The notes: generated from the letters alone by a model not told the origin. A DNA stretch of 64,000 bases from Calamus simplicifolius (GCA_900491605.1 UESW01004236.1:1-64000); one strand, 5' to 3'. Counted from the first letter of the stretch, positions 1 through 10,830 are shown. Program-made: numbers and translations.

Positions 1-36
1 TATTGCAGGTTTCTTGCCCTTTCTATCGGAAGCCAT
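1..36 (-). CDS. N-terminus of antisense ORF of the Tat element (partial)
   Basis: On the minus strand an ATG at 36-34 opens a frame that reads MASDRKGKKPAI before the window ends, so only 12 residues are visible. It follows a plausible leader and promoter on the same strand. Tat-lineage elements often carry an extra gene in antisense orientation between pol and the 3' LTR. The C-terminal part of a comparable frame is at 51990-52306 in the second Tat element. The function is unknown. The short visible length limits certainty. Confidence 0.5.
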   Translation of the reverse strand, partial: MASDRKGKKPAI

Positions 37-300
37 CAAAAAGAAGACAAAGAGGCCAAAGGAACTAACCTGGAATATGGAGAGAGATAGCGAACACAAG
101 GTTTCAGATGAGAAGGGTTCCAAGGACTCAGGTTTCAGAGGAAATAAGAAGCTTTGGATACACGCTCGGTGATAGGGACGGCCCCCTTTATGCCTATCTT
201 TCGAATCATTCCACCTAATTCGATCCACCACGTGGAGGTCTCCTATTAAAGGCGCACCCCAATCATCGCGCGATCTCATTCCCCGAGGCAAGATGCCTCG
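37..300 (-). promoter_or_regulatory. putative promoter and leader of the antisense Tat gene
   Basis: Reading the minus strand towards the ATG at 36 there is a perfect palindromic G-box (CCACGTGG, 228-235), then an A/T-rich TATA-like stretch (minus-strand CATAAAGG, near 185-192), then a leader. A GTTAGT donor-like site follows an AG near position 70, which could mark a leader intron. G-boxes bind bZIP and bHLH factors in plants. The arrangement is suggestive; no transcription start can be proved from sequence. Confidence 0.45.
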
Positions 301-605
301 ATCAGAAGCGCAAAGGCGTGATCCGCGGCCAATGATGGGATGCCAGCGATGTCACTGCAATGATGGTTACCACTTTATCTGATAGAGATGGCCTTGATTC
401 CGAGAAAAATATTTTCAGTTTTAGAGAAAGAACCTTCTGCACGGTGGCGATACAGCATTCCATGCTCCCTTTAAATGAGAATGATTTGACCTCTCGAGGA
501 GGCGCGTGCCCATAATCAAAGGCGAGAATCAAGGACATTAAAAGTCTATGCTCCTTTTGCTCGGTGAGCAAGGTGATCGCATGAGCTCAGGAGTGGGAGG
601 GCAAC
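301..605. other. Tat internal 3' region with polypurine tract
   Basis: No convincing coding frame is seen on either strand. The last ~18 bases (588-605) are almost all purines and end immediately before the TG of the LTR, so they are taken as the polypurine tract that primes plus-strand synthesis. Confidence 0.6.
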
Positions 606-1524
606 TGATGTGGCTGATCAAGCCATGTTATAGTTAACCGGAAGGGCTAACTAATGGAGGCAAAATCAAACGATTAAAGTCATCATAATCCGACGTGTCG
701 CATCTGCCCTTAGCATCGACTCCAGCATCGGCCTCAAGATCGACTCCAGCATCGGTCCCAAGCCCGACTCCAACGTCGACCTCAAGACCGACTCCAGCAT
801 TGGTCCTAAGACCGACTCCAGCATCGACCTCAATATCGACTCCAGCGTCGGCCCCCCAAGACCGGCTCCAGTATCGGCCCCCAAGACTAGTGTCGGTCCC
901 AAGACCAACTCCAGTGTTAGCCCCGGCACTGACCCCAGAGTCGGTCTCAGCACCACACGGCCCACTACCTCTCTGCGGCCCCATATGTCCCACCTACCGA
1001 CTATGGTGCAAGCTTGACAAGACCTGGCCTACTAACTGTTTGCCGCACCGTACCTAACAGGACACGGCCCACCAACTGGCTGTAGCCGTCCATATCAGAC
1101 AAAGAGGTGGCATGCCAATTCTGACAAGCTAGGGGGCGGACATCACTTGTCACTGCTGGCCTTACCGCCTGTCCCATGTTAGGACAAAGTATCTCGAAAT
1201 CAACAACTATCCAAAAAGGGGTAAGAGGGACCTCCGATCAAGTATAAGAACTCTCGCTCATGATGAGAGATGGACTTCAACTTCTTCAACTTCAAGAATT
1301 TCTCTAAGTCCTTAGCTAACTTCCAAAAAAAGAAAGAGTTATACTACTATTTTACAGACCACTCACTTGAACATCGAGGGTCCCCATTGAAACAATCAGT
1401 TCATAAGACTTTTTAAAGGAATTCCAGTTCGAGGTCAAGGCATCGAAAGGTACTCATCTTTATCCTCACTGGCCATTGGGCCCCGGACCTTACCTTAAGC
1501 TTCGAGGAAGATGATTTGGTGGCA
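606..1524 (+). repeat. 3' LTR of the left Tat element
   Basis: It begins TGATGTGGCT and ends TTGGTGGCA, and it aligns along its length with the LTR at 44909-45870. The U3 part (about 710-960) is a minisatellite of degenerate 15-24-bp units around GACTCCAGCATCGGCCTCAAG; the apparent open frames there come from the repeat. A TATAAGAA box lies near 1241. The right flank begins ACTATTACAATT, which is R-repeat sequence. Confidence 0.8.
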
Positions 1525-2555
1525 ACTATTACAATTAATAAATCTTTTAATTTGTCCGTGTGATCGGCCGCCGAGTCCCTCTATGTTCTTTTTCAATGGC
1601 TCTAGCAAGCTTGTTACGTGTTGCGAACGGTGCAGAACGCGGCCGGTACCCATGCATGGCCTCAATCTCTCGAAATCAAGGCTGCTGGACGTCGCTCTCG
1701 GCCTTAAGATAAAGGGCTGGCTGGGGTTACACATTATAAAGCAGGCTCAAAAATAAAACTATTACAATTAATAAATCTTTTGTCCAGTGTGTGATCGGCC
1801 ACCGAGTCCCTTCATGGTCTTTTTCAATGGCTCTAGCAAGCTTGTTACATTTTGGGAACGGTGCAGAACGCCGGTACCGGTGGCCTCAATCTCTCAAGAT
1901 CAAGGCTGCTGGACGTCCCTCTCAGCCTTGAGATAAAGGGCTGGGGTCGCCTCGACGTTGTCGTGACCCTCCGCATTCCATTGAGCATGCCCTTGGTGTG
2001 CCACCATAATCGTTTGGCCGAAGATGGTCCCACCACTGGGCCCTCTAGGCTGCAAGGCGGCCACTTCCACCTGCAATTCCATGGCGTCCCCGCCGTCCCC
2101 TCCTCTCTCACAATCTTAACCACCTCCATCTTATTATCCGAGAGGGTGCCCTTTTATGGTGGAATCTTTAGGTACCGTGGTATCGGACGTTGCAGGAAGT
2201 GAAGGCCTCGCTCGGACCCTCTCTGGCGTACTCCGGGCGTGGCGGTGTCCGCGAAAGGATGCATCGATAGCTTCTCCCGGCGTTCGGTTCTTGCGGCGCG
2301 CTTCCGAAGCCTGGCTTGCCTTGCTTTTTTATAGTCAAATTCTTGGCGATGCATTCAATGATAGATGGTTCGAGACACTGCATGAATTGAATTCATGGGA
2401 ATATTCGAGGCACTCACGCACACTCTGGCCTCCTTAACGGCGAAGGTTTCAGATGGCCACGCGCTCTTGCACGCCCCTGGGTACGCGTTTTAGAAGGAGG
2501 TAATAATGAGGTGCAGTTAGATTTTTGGATAGCAATGAATTTGATATGATAGAAT
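1525..2555. repeat. R repeat, copy 1 (GC-rich half)
   Basis: The sequence is shared with 4800-5530, 16620-17740, 19620-19996 and the copies near 52.8 and 55.8 kb. It starts with two direct units of about 233 bp (starting at 1528 and 1761), each carrying an AATAAATCTTTTGTCC block and a CCGGTACC-containing block. Further right it has the promoter-like part shared by all copies: minus-strand TATAAAAAAGC near 2325-2335 and GC-rich sequence upstream of minus-strand ATGs. The open frames differ between copies and are not treated as genes. Confidence 0.75.
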
Positions 2556-3453
2556 ATGCTTTCTTTATCCGATTCTATTTAGCACTAAATTAATATTTAA
2601 ATTATAAATAATTATATTTTTTAATTATTTTTATTTATATTAATTTTTATTTATCTTTATTTCTATCATTATCATATATTATTAAAAGATCATTTTTTCT
2701 AACATAAATATTATTTAAAGGTTTTTATTTTATATGTCCAAATTATGTAATTAATTTTTTCTTATTTTATCTTCAATTAGAACTACTCCTATCATTTCTT
2801 TATATGTTTATTTTTAATTCTATCTTTTAAAGTTTTACCACATATTTATCTTAACATACGCACTTTTGTTACACTTAATTTATTCACATATTATTTTAGT
2901 ATTGCCCAACACTCTATTTCATATAATATAACTGGCCTAATAATAATTTTATAATTTTTTTTAATTTTAATGAAATGTGTCGATCGTATAATGCTCGTGA
3001 AGCACTCCTCCATTTAATTCATCATGCTTTAACTCTCTAATTTACATCTTTACCTATTTTACCTTTTACTGAATAATTGATCCTAAATACCTAAATATTT
3101 CGTTCCTTGGTCTATCTCGGCTTGCATCTTCACTGTCTCTTCATTTATATTTATTTTTTTCTAAAAATATATTTCATGTATTTAGTTTTAGTTCTACTAA
3201 TCTTGAAACCTTTAGATTCTAAAGCCTCTCTCCAAATCTCTAGCTTAGCAATTACTCTAGATATAGTTTCATAATTCAACACTATATCGTCTGTAAATAA
3301 TATATACCATGGTATATCATCTTGAATATATGTTTGATTAATTCATCCATAATTAGTGCGAAAAGACACGGGCTTAAAGCAGATCTTTGATGTAAACCTA
3401 TAGTAATTAAAAACTCGCTAATTTCTTCTATTGTTATTTTAACAATAGTTATT

Positions 3454-3484
<31 letters not shown>

Positions 3485-3990
3485 TATCAATTTTATGTAC
3501 CATTTGGTAACTCCATTTTTTTTTCTAAAACTAATCATATTATTTCTTTAGGTACTCTATTATATGCTTTTTCTAAATCAATAAAGACTATATAATGATC
3601 TTTTTTTTTCTCTATATCTCTCTATCAATCTCCTTAATCGATAAATAGCTTCTATGATCAATCTTATGGCATAAATCCAAATTGATTAATTGACACCAAA
3701 GTTTAAGCTCTTATTTGATTTTTAATTACTCTCTCTTATAATTTTATTGTATGACTCATCAACTTAATCCCTCTATAATTTGTACCATTTTAAATATCTT
3801 CTTTATTTTTGTATATGAGTATTAATATACTTTTTCTTCAATTGGTTAACCACATGACTCTAATTTCTTCTAAACCTTTTCAAACCACAATAGGGATCGT
3901 ATCTAACCCTAATGCCTTTATATTTTTTATTTTACCCAAAGTACATCACAACTCTCTAACTCTCTTTATATAAAAGGTTAATCAAAATGG
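2556..3990 (-). pseudogene. decayed RTE-type LINE reverse transcriptase
   Basis: Minus-strand translation in shifting frames shows non-LTR reverse transcriptase blocks typical of plant RTE elements. In order they are a TNYRGIKLMSHT-type block (~3770), IDLEKAYNRVPKE (~3560), HQRSALSPCLFALIMDELI (~3340-3400), the active-site region near 3290-3310 and WREALESKGFKISRTKTK (~3190-3230). The IKWRSAS region lies near 3010. There are many stops, frameshifts and a (TA)n expansion (3461-3483). The endonuclease and 5' part are missing, which is usual for 5'-truncated LINE copies. It is not functional. Confidence 0.85.
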
Positions 3991-4319
3991 GGATGGGTTA
4001 GGAAAAATTAAATAGTTATTGAGCCTCCTATTAAGGTGTCCAAATGATCAGATCTTACACCTCCATATACTATATACCTTTATATCAGATCCAACATTTT
4101 ACAAGTCAGAACTTATATTATTCATTTAGTCTGAATCACATTTAATATATTTTTTATAAATATAAAAATATGCAATCAATGATAGCCCATGTTAAATTTA
4201 AAATTTTACAGTTTTGCTAAAGAATAGCTGAATCATACTTATCTTCTTCCTGCATAAAAAAGAAGATGAAACAAAGTTACTCAATTATCTTTATTTTTTT
4301 CACTGATACACTTAATTAT
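3991..4319. other. AT-rich spacer, no gene seen
   Basis: This is short A/T-rich sequence between the LINE and the next R repeat. I see no coding frame, tandem repeat or terminal repeat structure. Confidence 0.6.
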
Positions 4320-5530
4320 TATTATTATATATATGGATAAATTGCACCGACTGCCTCTCTTTATTAAACAGACTTTTTTAATTTAATATTTTATTTTATT
4401 ATTAATTACATGAATTTTTATTTCAAATTAATAAATCATTTTTTTTACAATCAGAATTTACTGTTTTATAAAGTTCATGATGCAAAATATCTTCACTTTT
4501 ACAAGATTCAATTCTCTTGGTTATATAATCTTGTGTTCTCAAAAAACTCGGTGTATCTATGAACGGACTGTCTGCGCCATTTACTTTGAGAGTAGTCTCA
4601 CTTAGAAAACCTCTCTCATACGGTTGTCTAATTGACATGAATTGGCAGCGATGGAATAAGCAATTAATCCACGTACTTTCAAGCAGCATCAAATAAAAGC
4701 ACCAACATTAGAAGCCCAAGATCAGCGAGACATTAACAGCAAAAATTCTACTTCGATATTTTACTTCATCACATGATGAGTAAGATAAAAACATAAAACA
4801 AAAAAAAAAAGGATTACAATTAATAAATCTTTTGTCCAGCGTGTGATTGGACGCTGGGTCTCTCCCTGATCTTTAATTTGATTGGGCAGGCTCGAATTAT
4901 ATTGCGGACGGCGTGGAACGCCGGGACCCTCGAAGACTGCAGAGCTTCTCTTTGAGTGTGCCCTCGGTGTGTCATCGTCGCCATTTGGCTGAAGACGACG
5001 GTCCCACCTCTGGCCCCTCAAGGCCACCGCGTTGCCAGGCGCGACCACTTCCACCTCTGCTTCTACGACGTCTCTGCCATATCCTTCTCGGCCTCTTGCT
5101 GCTACCTCTATCTCATTACTCGCGCGCGATGGGGAGGCTGATGATGCCGTTTCATGGTGGAATCTTTAGGTACGGATGGTATGGGGAGGCTGATGATGCC
5201 GTTTCATGGTGGAATCTTTAGGTATCGGACGTCGCTGGCGCTGAATGACTCGCGCACGCGGACCCTCTCCGCCGGGCTTCGGGCAGTGCCCGCAAAAGGA
5301 CGGCATCAAGAGGACTGCTCTCGGCTTTCGGTTCTTGCGGCCAGTTTACAGGCCCTTGGGTTGCTTGCTCTTTTATACGCAAATTCTAGAATGCGGATAG
5401 ATATGAAGGAATCTCTTAAGATGCTCATCGTATATTCTTGTTTATGATTTTAGATGCACGGCTTCGTAACAGTGGCATGGTGTCGCATTTGTGGGTCTTG
5501 TTTGGCTTAGACTTGGTTTTTTTTTTTTCA
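4320..5530. repeat. R repeat, copy 2 (both halves)
   Basis: It starts with the AT-rich half (GGATAAATTGCACCGACTGC, TTTATTAAACAG) and continues into the GC-rich half (AATAAATCTTTTGTCCAGC near 4824), ending in the GTGGGTCTTGTTTGGCTTAGA block seen also at 17527. A TATA-like element on the minus strand (GTATAAAAGAGC) is at about 5368-5378. A 52-bp direct duplication is present at 5129-5180/5181-5232. It is more diverged than the other copies. Confidence 0.75.
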
Positions 5531-6366
5531 TCGGTTAGATAATAGATAATATTAAGATGATATATATATATTTCATATCAAGAAATTATATGAATTTAAA
5601 ATTTAAATCCACGATTAAGATAAATATTTTCAATCATATCCGTTTAAAGCATCCTCTGTGATGGATAGATAAAGCATAACAAAATATAAAACGGAAAGAT
5701 TCCTGTGCTTCGAAGAGATCATAAAGTATGAAAGAGCATTACCCTGATCTGAAAAAAAAGTCAACATATTTGTATGGCATGGGATCTGATAAAATCCTTG
5801 AGAAATAATCATTATATCATTTATTTAATAAAGAGGGGCAATGCATTCTTGGTCTCTATTTCTCTCATCCAGGGATAGTCCAAACGGGAAGCTACTGGTA
5901 GTACCTGGATTATTTGACCTAACGACGTACGGTAGGGATATTAGGGACGTACCAATAAGGGAAGCTACTGGTAGTATCTGGGTGCGTTTGACCTAACTAC
6001 CTGCATACCGAAAGAGTTAATAGGTCATCAAGAATCATTTGAAAGGGCATTAGATTTGGTAAACACTTAATATTCAGTTTATTTAATTTAGTTAAATTTA
6101 AGAGATGCATCAGTAAGATCTATGTCATGAAGCATGCACCTATTTGTTTGCTCACCCTTTTGGATATAGTTTAAATAAAAGATAAATCCAAATGTCTCGT
6201 GATCAAATTACCATGAGAGGAAACGTGGGCTTCCTTGCTTACACATTTTTGGGCTTCTTTGTTTACACTTTTTTTTTGGATATGTGCGATGAGTTGCGCT
6301 TCTTACAGGATGAGGACGGATGAAATGGGGAAGACATGGTGGCCATACAGGATAAAAAAAAATTCT
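5531..6366. other. AT-rich intergenic DNA with a short imperfect duplication
   Basis: No gene is visible. A block of about 73 bp containing GGGAAGCTACTGGTAGTA occurs twice, starting at 5886 and 5959. A second loose duplication (GGGCTTCYTTGYTTACAC) is at about 6226-6275. Confidence 0.55.
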
Positions 6367-6595
6367 ATCAACCTGGGCCAGCAGCCAGCTGGGCCAGGCG
6401 CTTGGGCGCCCAGCACCTGGGCCAAGTGGCTGGCGCTGGCCCAGTTGCCTGGCTGGCCCAGTGCCTGGGCCAGGCTGTTGCTGCCTGGCCCAGCGGCCTA
6501 GCTGGCCCAATGCCTGAGCCAAGCCCCTGGCGCCTGGCCCAATGGCCTAGGCCAGCGGCCAGGCTGGGCTGTGCGCTCAGCCTGAGCCGCATTAC
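6367..6595. repeat. GC-rich minisatellite built on CTGGCCCAG
   Basis: Imperfect units of roughly 12-24 bp (CTGGGCCAG, GCCTGGCCCAG, TGGCGCCTGG) fill the segment, in sharp contrast with its AT-rich surroundings. All frames on both strands stay open because of the composition, so the predicted A/Q/L/G-rich peptides are not taken as genes. Confidence 0.75.
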
Positions 6596-6957
6596 ATCTG
6601 ATCTGAAAAATTTTGAAATGATTGAGAGATTTTTGGTTAAATTAAACTATTGGAATTGGGTGAGGATAATGGGCTGCTGGCTCGTTTGGGCCGTTGGCCT
6701 GGCCTTTTTATGTTTAATTATATTTATAATTTATGTGTATAAATTTTGTGGATTATGAATGCATCTTAAGTGAAATAATTGAGCATAAAATTTAAATTAT
6801 ATCTAGGTGATAAATACAATTGAATAATTAAGGAGTAACCATAGTATCCTTATTTATAAAATTATATAAAAAAGTTAATAAATTACATAAATAATAGACA
6901 TTAATTGTAATTAATTATATGGATATAATAAAATTTATCCTACATAAATTTTTGTTA
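6596..6957. other. AT-rich spacer
   Basis: No coding sequence or structured repeat is visible between the minisatellite and the tandem array. Confidence 0.5.
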
Positions 6958-7440
6958 TATTTGTATAATTAATTAGGATAAAATATCAAATTATATTTTT
7001 CTAATCTACCCATAGGAATTAGAAAGAAGGAACATAATTTGATAGATTTATCATATAGGCTTAAGTGAATCTAATTGAATTAGAGCTTTAGCCCACATGC
7101 AAGTTTTATGTCAGTAGATTTACTTTTTTATATTTGTATAATTAATTAGGATAAAATATAAAATTATATTTTTCTAATCTACCCATAGGAATTAGAAAGA
7201 AGGAACATAATTTGATAGTTTTATCATACAGACTTAAGTGAATCTAATTGAATTAGAGCTTTAGCCCACAGGCAAGTTTTATGTCAGTAGATTCACTGTT
7301 TTATTTGTATAATTAATTAGGATAAAATATTAAATTATATTTTTCTAATATACTCACAGGAATTAGAAAGAAAGAACATAATTTGATAGTTTTATCATAC
7401 AGACTTAAGTGAATTTAATTGAATTAGAGCTTTAGCTCAT
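6958..7440. repeat. AT-rich tandem array, ~172-bp unit, 2.8 copies
   Basis: Units start at 6958, 7131 and 7302 with TATTTGTATAATTAATTAGG and are over 90% alike by eye. The spacing is 173 and 171 bp. The last copy stops near 7440, where gag-like sequence begins. The unit length and AT content resemble plant satellite monomers, but with fewer than three copies this may be a local duplication belonging to the retroelement leader. Confidence 0.85.
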
Positions 7441-7442
7441 GT

Positions 7443-8400
7443 CATATGATAGAGCCTATTAGACTAGTGGCAGGGATTAGTTCAGGATAGCAAGACTGTG
7501 AATGAGTACATTGCTAAATTTTAAGTGTATGCCATGAGGTGTAATATCGTCTAGTCTGAGGAAGTTACCCTATCCAAGTTCAGGTATGGCCTAAGAGCAG
7601 ATATTCAAAGAGAACTCTACCTGAAAAGGGTACACGACCTAGAAGAAGCTTACCAGGTTGTTAGGGATTATGAATGTTTTCAGAGAAGGCCATCCTATCG
7701 TATACTAGAGGCTACTAAGAGCCCTAGCCCATATCCAAGATCTATTCAGGCCTATCTTTATCATCCCAAGCCTACCCAATACTCAGGCCCCCGCTAAACT
7801 TACCCAAGTTGATCCTACACTAGCCGACCCAGTACAAGTCAAACTGAGTTGAGTCCACCCCAAAATAGTACCCCTATACCCCAGAGAGAGGATAAGGGCA
7901 AATTTGTAGAGGTTTAGAGAAGTCCCAACTCCCAGGTCGTATGCTTTAAGTGCAACAAACCAGGACATATGATCAGCCAATGCCCAATCAGATCCCTTCA
8001 TATAGATGAGTTACCTGAGACTGAATCCGAGCCCATAGTTGAGCATGAGGGAGAAGTCTATGAGGATGATACCCATCTGATAGATGAGTACGATGGGGAG
8101 GAGAAAACATTTGAGTCTAAAAATCTACTATGAGTGGTTAGATGTATTTTGACCTAGACCCAAACTAAGGATCAGAAAGATTGGCGTATGATTAACATCC
8201 TACATACCTTTGTAAAGATAGGAGATAAGGTGCTCAAAATCATAGTGGATAGTGGGAGTTGCATCAATGTCATCTCTGCCAATGCAGTTAAGTCATTAGG
8301 ATTGACCATAGTTTCCCATCCTAGTCCCTATAAGGTCTCGTGGATAGATTCTACCTCTATCCCAATCAAGTTCAGATGCTAAATCCTAATCAAATTAAAA
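7443..8400 (+). pseudogene. gag C-terminus and protease of chromovirus A
   Basis: The frame begins with the C-terminal half of a gag domain (DSKTVNEYIAKF, FRYGLRADIQRELYLK) and then carries a CCHC zinc knuckle (CFKCNKPGHMISQCP, about 7940-7984). After an acidic linker the protease has the catalytic motif VDSGSCINVIS (about 8245-8280) in a frame open from 8188 to 8382. Stops interrupt it at several places, for example about 7795 and 7915. It would have packaged RNA and processed the polyprotein. Confidence 0.85.
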
Positions 8401-9232
8401 ATTATGAGAAAAAGGTGTAGTGCGATATACTTCCTATGAGTGTCAGTAGTATTATATTAGGTCGATCTTGGTTTTATGATCATGATGCCACCTTGTTTGA
8501 TCAATCTAACATTTGCTCTTTTAAATACAATGGGAACAAGTATGTGATGCATCCAGCTCCACCTAGGGACCCAATCAAGAAAGGATCTAGTAGCCTTAAG
8601 GATAGCAAGCCAAGAGTTAATCTGATCAAAGCTAAGGAATTAGAAAAGAACATCACTGAGGGTAACTTTGTTTGGATTTTGATCACTAAAGATATCCATG
8701 AATCGTCCAAAAGGAACAACCCCCAGAAGTAATAGAGACCCTAGAGGAGTTTAAGGATGTCTTCCTTGAAGAGTTGCCTGATCAGTAATCACCCCTGAAA
8801 GACATCCAACACGCCATTGACCTGATCCCAGGATTCACCCTTCCAAACCTTTCCCATTATAGGATAAACCCAACTAAGCATCAAGAATTATAGAAACAAG
8901 TGGGAGAATTACTTAGGAAAGGTTTTATTAGGAAGAGCTTAAGTCCTTGTGCAGTTCCTGCACTCTTAACCCCTAAGAAGGATGGTACCTAAAGAATATG
9001 CGTGGACAGTAGGGCCATCAATAAAATCACTATCAAGTATAGGTTTTCTATCCTCATACTAGATGATATGTTAGACATGATGGCGGGTGCCACTATCTTT
9101 TCCAAAATAGACCTTAAGAGTGGCTACCATTAGGTTAGAATTAGACCAGAGGATGAGTGGAAGACTATATTTAAGACTAGAGATGGTCTGTTTGAGTGGG
9201 TCATGATTTCTTTTGAGCTTTCAAACGTATAA
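8401..9232 (+). pseudogene. reverse transcriptase of chromovirus A, active site deleted
   Basis: After an SIILGRSW protease-tail motif (about 8447-8475) the RT fingers follow: EFKDVFLEELPD (about 8745), KKDGT (8978), ICVDSRAINKITIKYRF (about 8996-9046), DLKSGYH (9110-9130) and GLFEWV. At about 9224-9233 the frame jumps from the FELSN block (normally followed by AP.TF) straight to FLCFVVTPE, which lies after the palm. The catalytic Y-x-DD segment and about 85 residues are therefore absent. Several in-frame TAG/TAA codons replace Q or W. Confidence 0.85.
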
Positions 9233-10830
9233 CGTTATCTTTCTATGTTTTGTAGTAACCCCAGAAAGTGTCTCAGCGGATCCTGAAAAGGTAAGGTCAA
9301 TTTTAGAGTGGCCGGTACCGATGAATGTCCATGATGTCTGCAGCTTTCATGGCCTAGCAACCTTTTATAGGAGATTCATTAGGGGATTTAGCACCATCGT
9401 CACACCCATCGCAGATTGTATTAGAAAGGATAATTTCGAGTTGACTAAGTTAGCTAATAAGACATTTCTAGAGCTTAAGGATAGGATGACTCATGCACCC
9501 GTACTTAGACTTTCTGACTTTTTTAAGGTGTTTGAGGTTGCATGCGATGCGTCGGGAGTAGGCATAGGTGGAGTGTTAAGCCAAGAAAATCATCACATAG
9601 CTTTCTTTAGTGAAAAACTAAATGAAGCTAAACTTAGATATTTCACCTATGATAAGGAATTCTATACGGTAGTACAGGCCATTAAGTATTGGAGACATTA
9701 CTTACTACCGTAGGAGTTTGTCTTATTTTTGATCATAAGACACTAAGATTTCTAAATTCTAAAAAGAAGCTTAATTCTAGATATGGCAAATGGGTTGAAT
9801 ACATCCAAGAATACACTTTTATCTTGAAATACCGTGCCAGGATAGAAAATAAGGTAGCAGACGTCCTGAACCGTAAGTCTTTGTTGTTGAGTATTGTTAG
9901 CACCGAAGTTATAGGGTTCAACCGAATAAAAGATGAATATGAGACCTGCCCTAACTTTGGTAAAATTAATAAGACCCTTCGGTTAGGACCATCCAGTATC
10001 AGTGGTGATTATACCATCTAGGATGGTTACCTTTTTAGGAGCAATAAACTTTGTATTCCTAGGACATCACTTAGAGAGTTCCTAGTCTGGGAAACGCATG
10101 CTGGGGGATTAGCTAGTCATTTCGAAAGAGATAAAACTATTTTAGCGATAAAGGACCAATTTTACTAGCCAGGATAAAAAAGGCTCATTGTCCTGATAGT
10201 AGCCCAATGTCAAACTTGTGCTGTTGCAAAATAGCAGAAGCAAAACACTGGTCTATATACTCCTTTGCCAGTGCCTGATCGTCCTTGGCAAGACCTCAGT
10301 ATGGACTTCATTGTAGGATTACCTAAGACTCAGAAGAAGCACGACTCCATCTTTGTAGTCATCGATAGGTTCTCTAAGATGGCCCATTTCATCCCTTGTT
10401 CGCAAACCTTTGACGCTTTTAGGATAGCGAGACTTTTCTTAGACAGTGTGGTCAAGCTCCATGGCCTACCCAAGATCATTATTTCTGATAGGGATGTTAG
10501 GTTTACCGGCTACTTTTCAAAAATGCTATGGCATCTGTTAGGGACCAAACTCAATTTTTCTACAACCTTTCACCCTCAAATGGATGAGCAAATTGAAGTG
10601 GTGTATCGTAGTCTAGGAAACCTTCTTAGGTGCCTTATACGCAAACACCTAGGAATGTGGATCTATTGCTGTTTCGCATAGAGTTTGCCTATAACAGCTC
10701 AGTGAACGGATCCATGGGCAAGAGTCCATTTGAGATAGACGATGGGTACAAGCCTAATCATCCACTTGATTTAATTTCTTTACCCCTTTACACACTAGTC
10801 TCAGAGTCCGCATAAGCATTTGCACAGCAT
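9233..10830 (+). pseudogene. RNase H and integrase of chromovirus A
   Basis: The connection and RNase H follow in a frame open from 9213 to 9713 (GLATFYRRFIRGF; CDASGVGIGGVLSQ; FSEKLNEAKLRY), continuing as DHKTLRFLNSKKKLNSR. The HHCC region near 10090-10230 has two stops. The integrase core has MDFIVGLPKT (10301), ISDRDVRF (about 10483) and EQIEVVYRSLGN (about 10588), so the three acidic positions are present. The end of the core (about 10675-10830) is in another frame. Confidence 0.85.

Larger units (their letters stand above)
1..1524 (+). mobile_element. 3' end of a Tat-type Ty3/gypsy retrotransposon (truncated by window edge)
   Basis: The right part (606-1524) is about as long as, and alignable with, the LTR at 44909-45870. 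A purine-rich tract lies directly before it at about 588-605, as expected for the polypurine tract in front of a 3' LTR. The first 600 bases would then be the internal region between pol and the 3' LTR. That region contains the start of a minus-strand reading frame and its upstream sequence, which matches the antisense additional ORF known in the Tat lineage. No pol sequence is inside the window on this side. The assignment is firm for the LTR and good for the internal part. Confidence 0.8.

Noticed and set aside
634..1057. Open frames of 99-120 codons on both strands
   Set aside because: They lie in the LTR minisatellite; the repeated S-T-P-A and VGLGTDAG patterns on opposite strands are composition effects.
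6208..6758. A/Q/G/W-rich ORFs in the GC-rich block
   Set aside because: Minisatellite reading open on both strands, with no domain and no conserved start.
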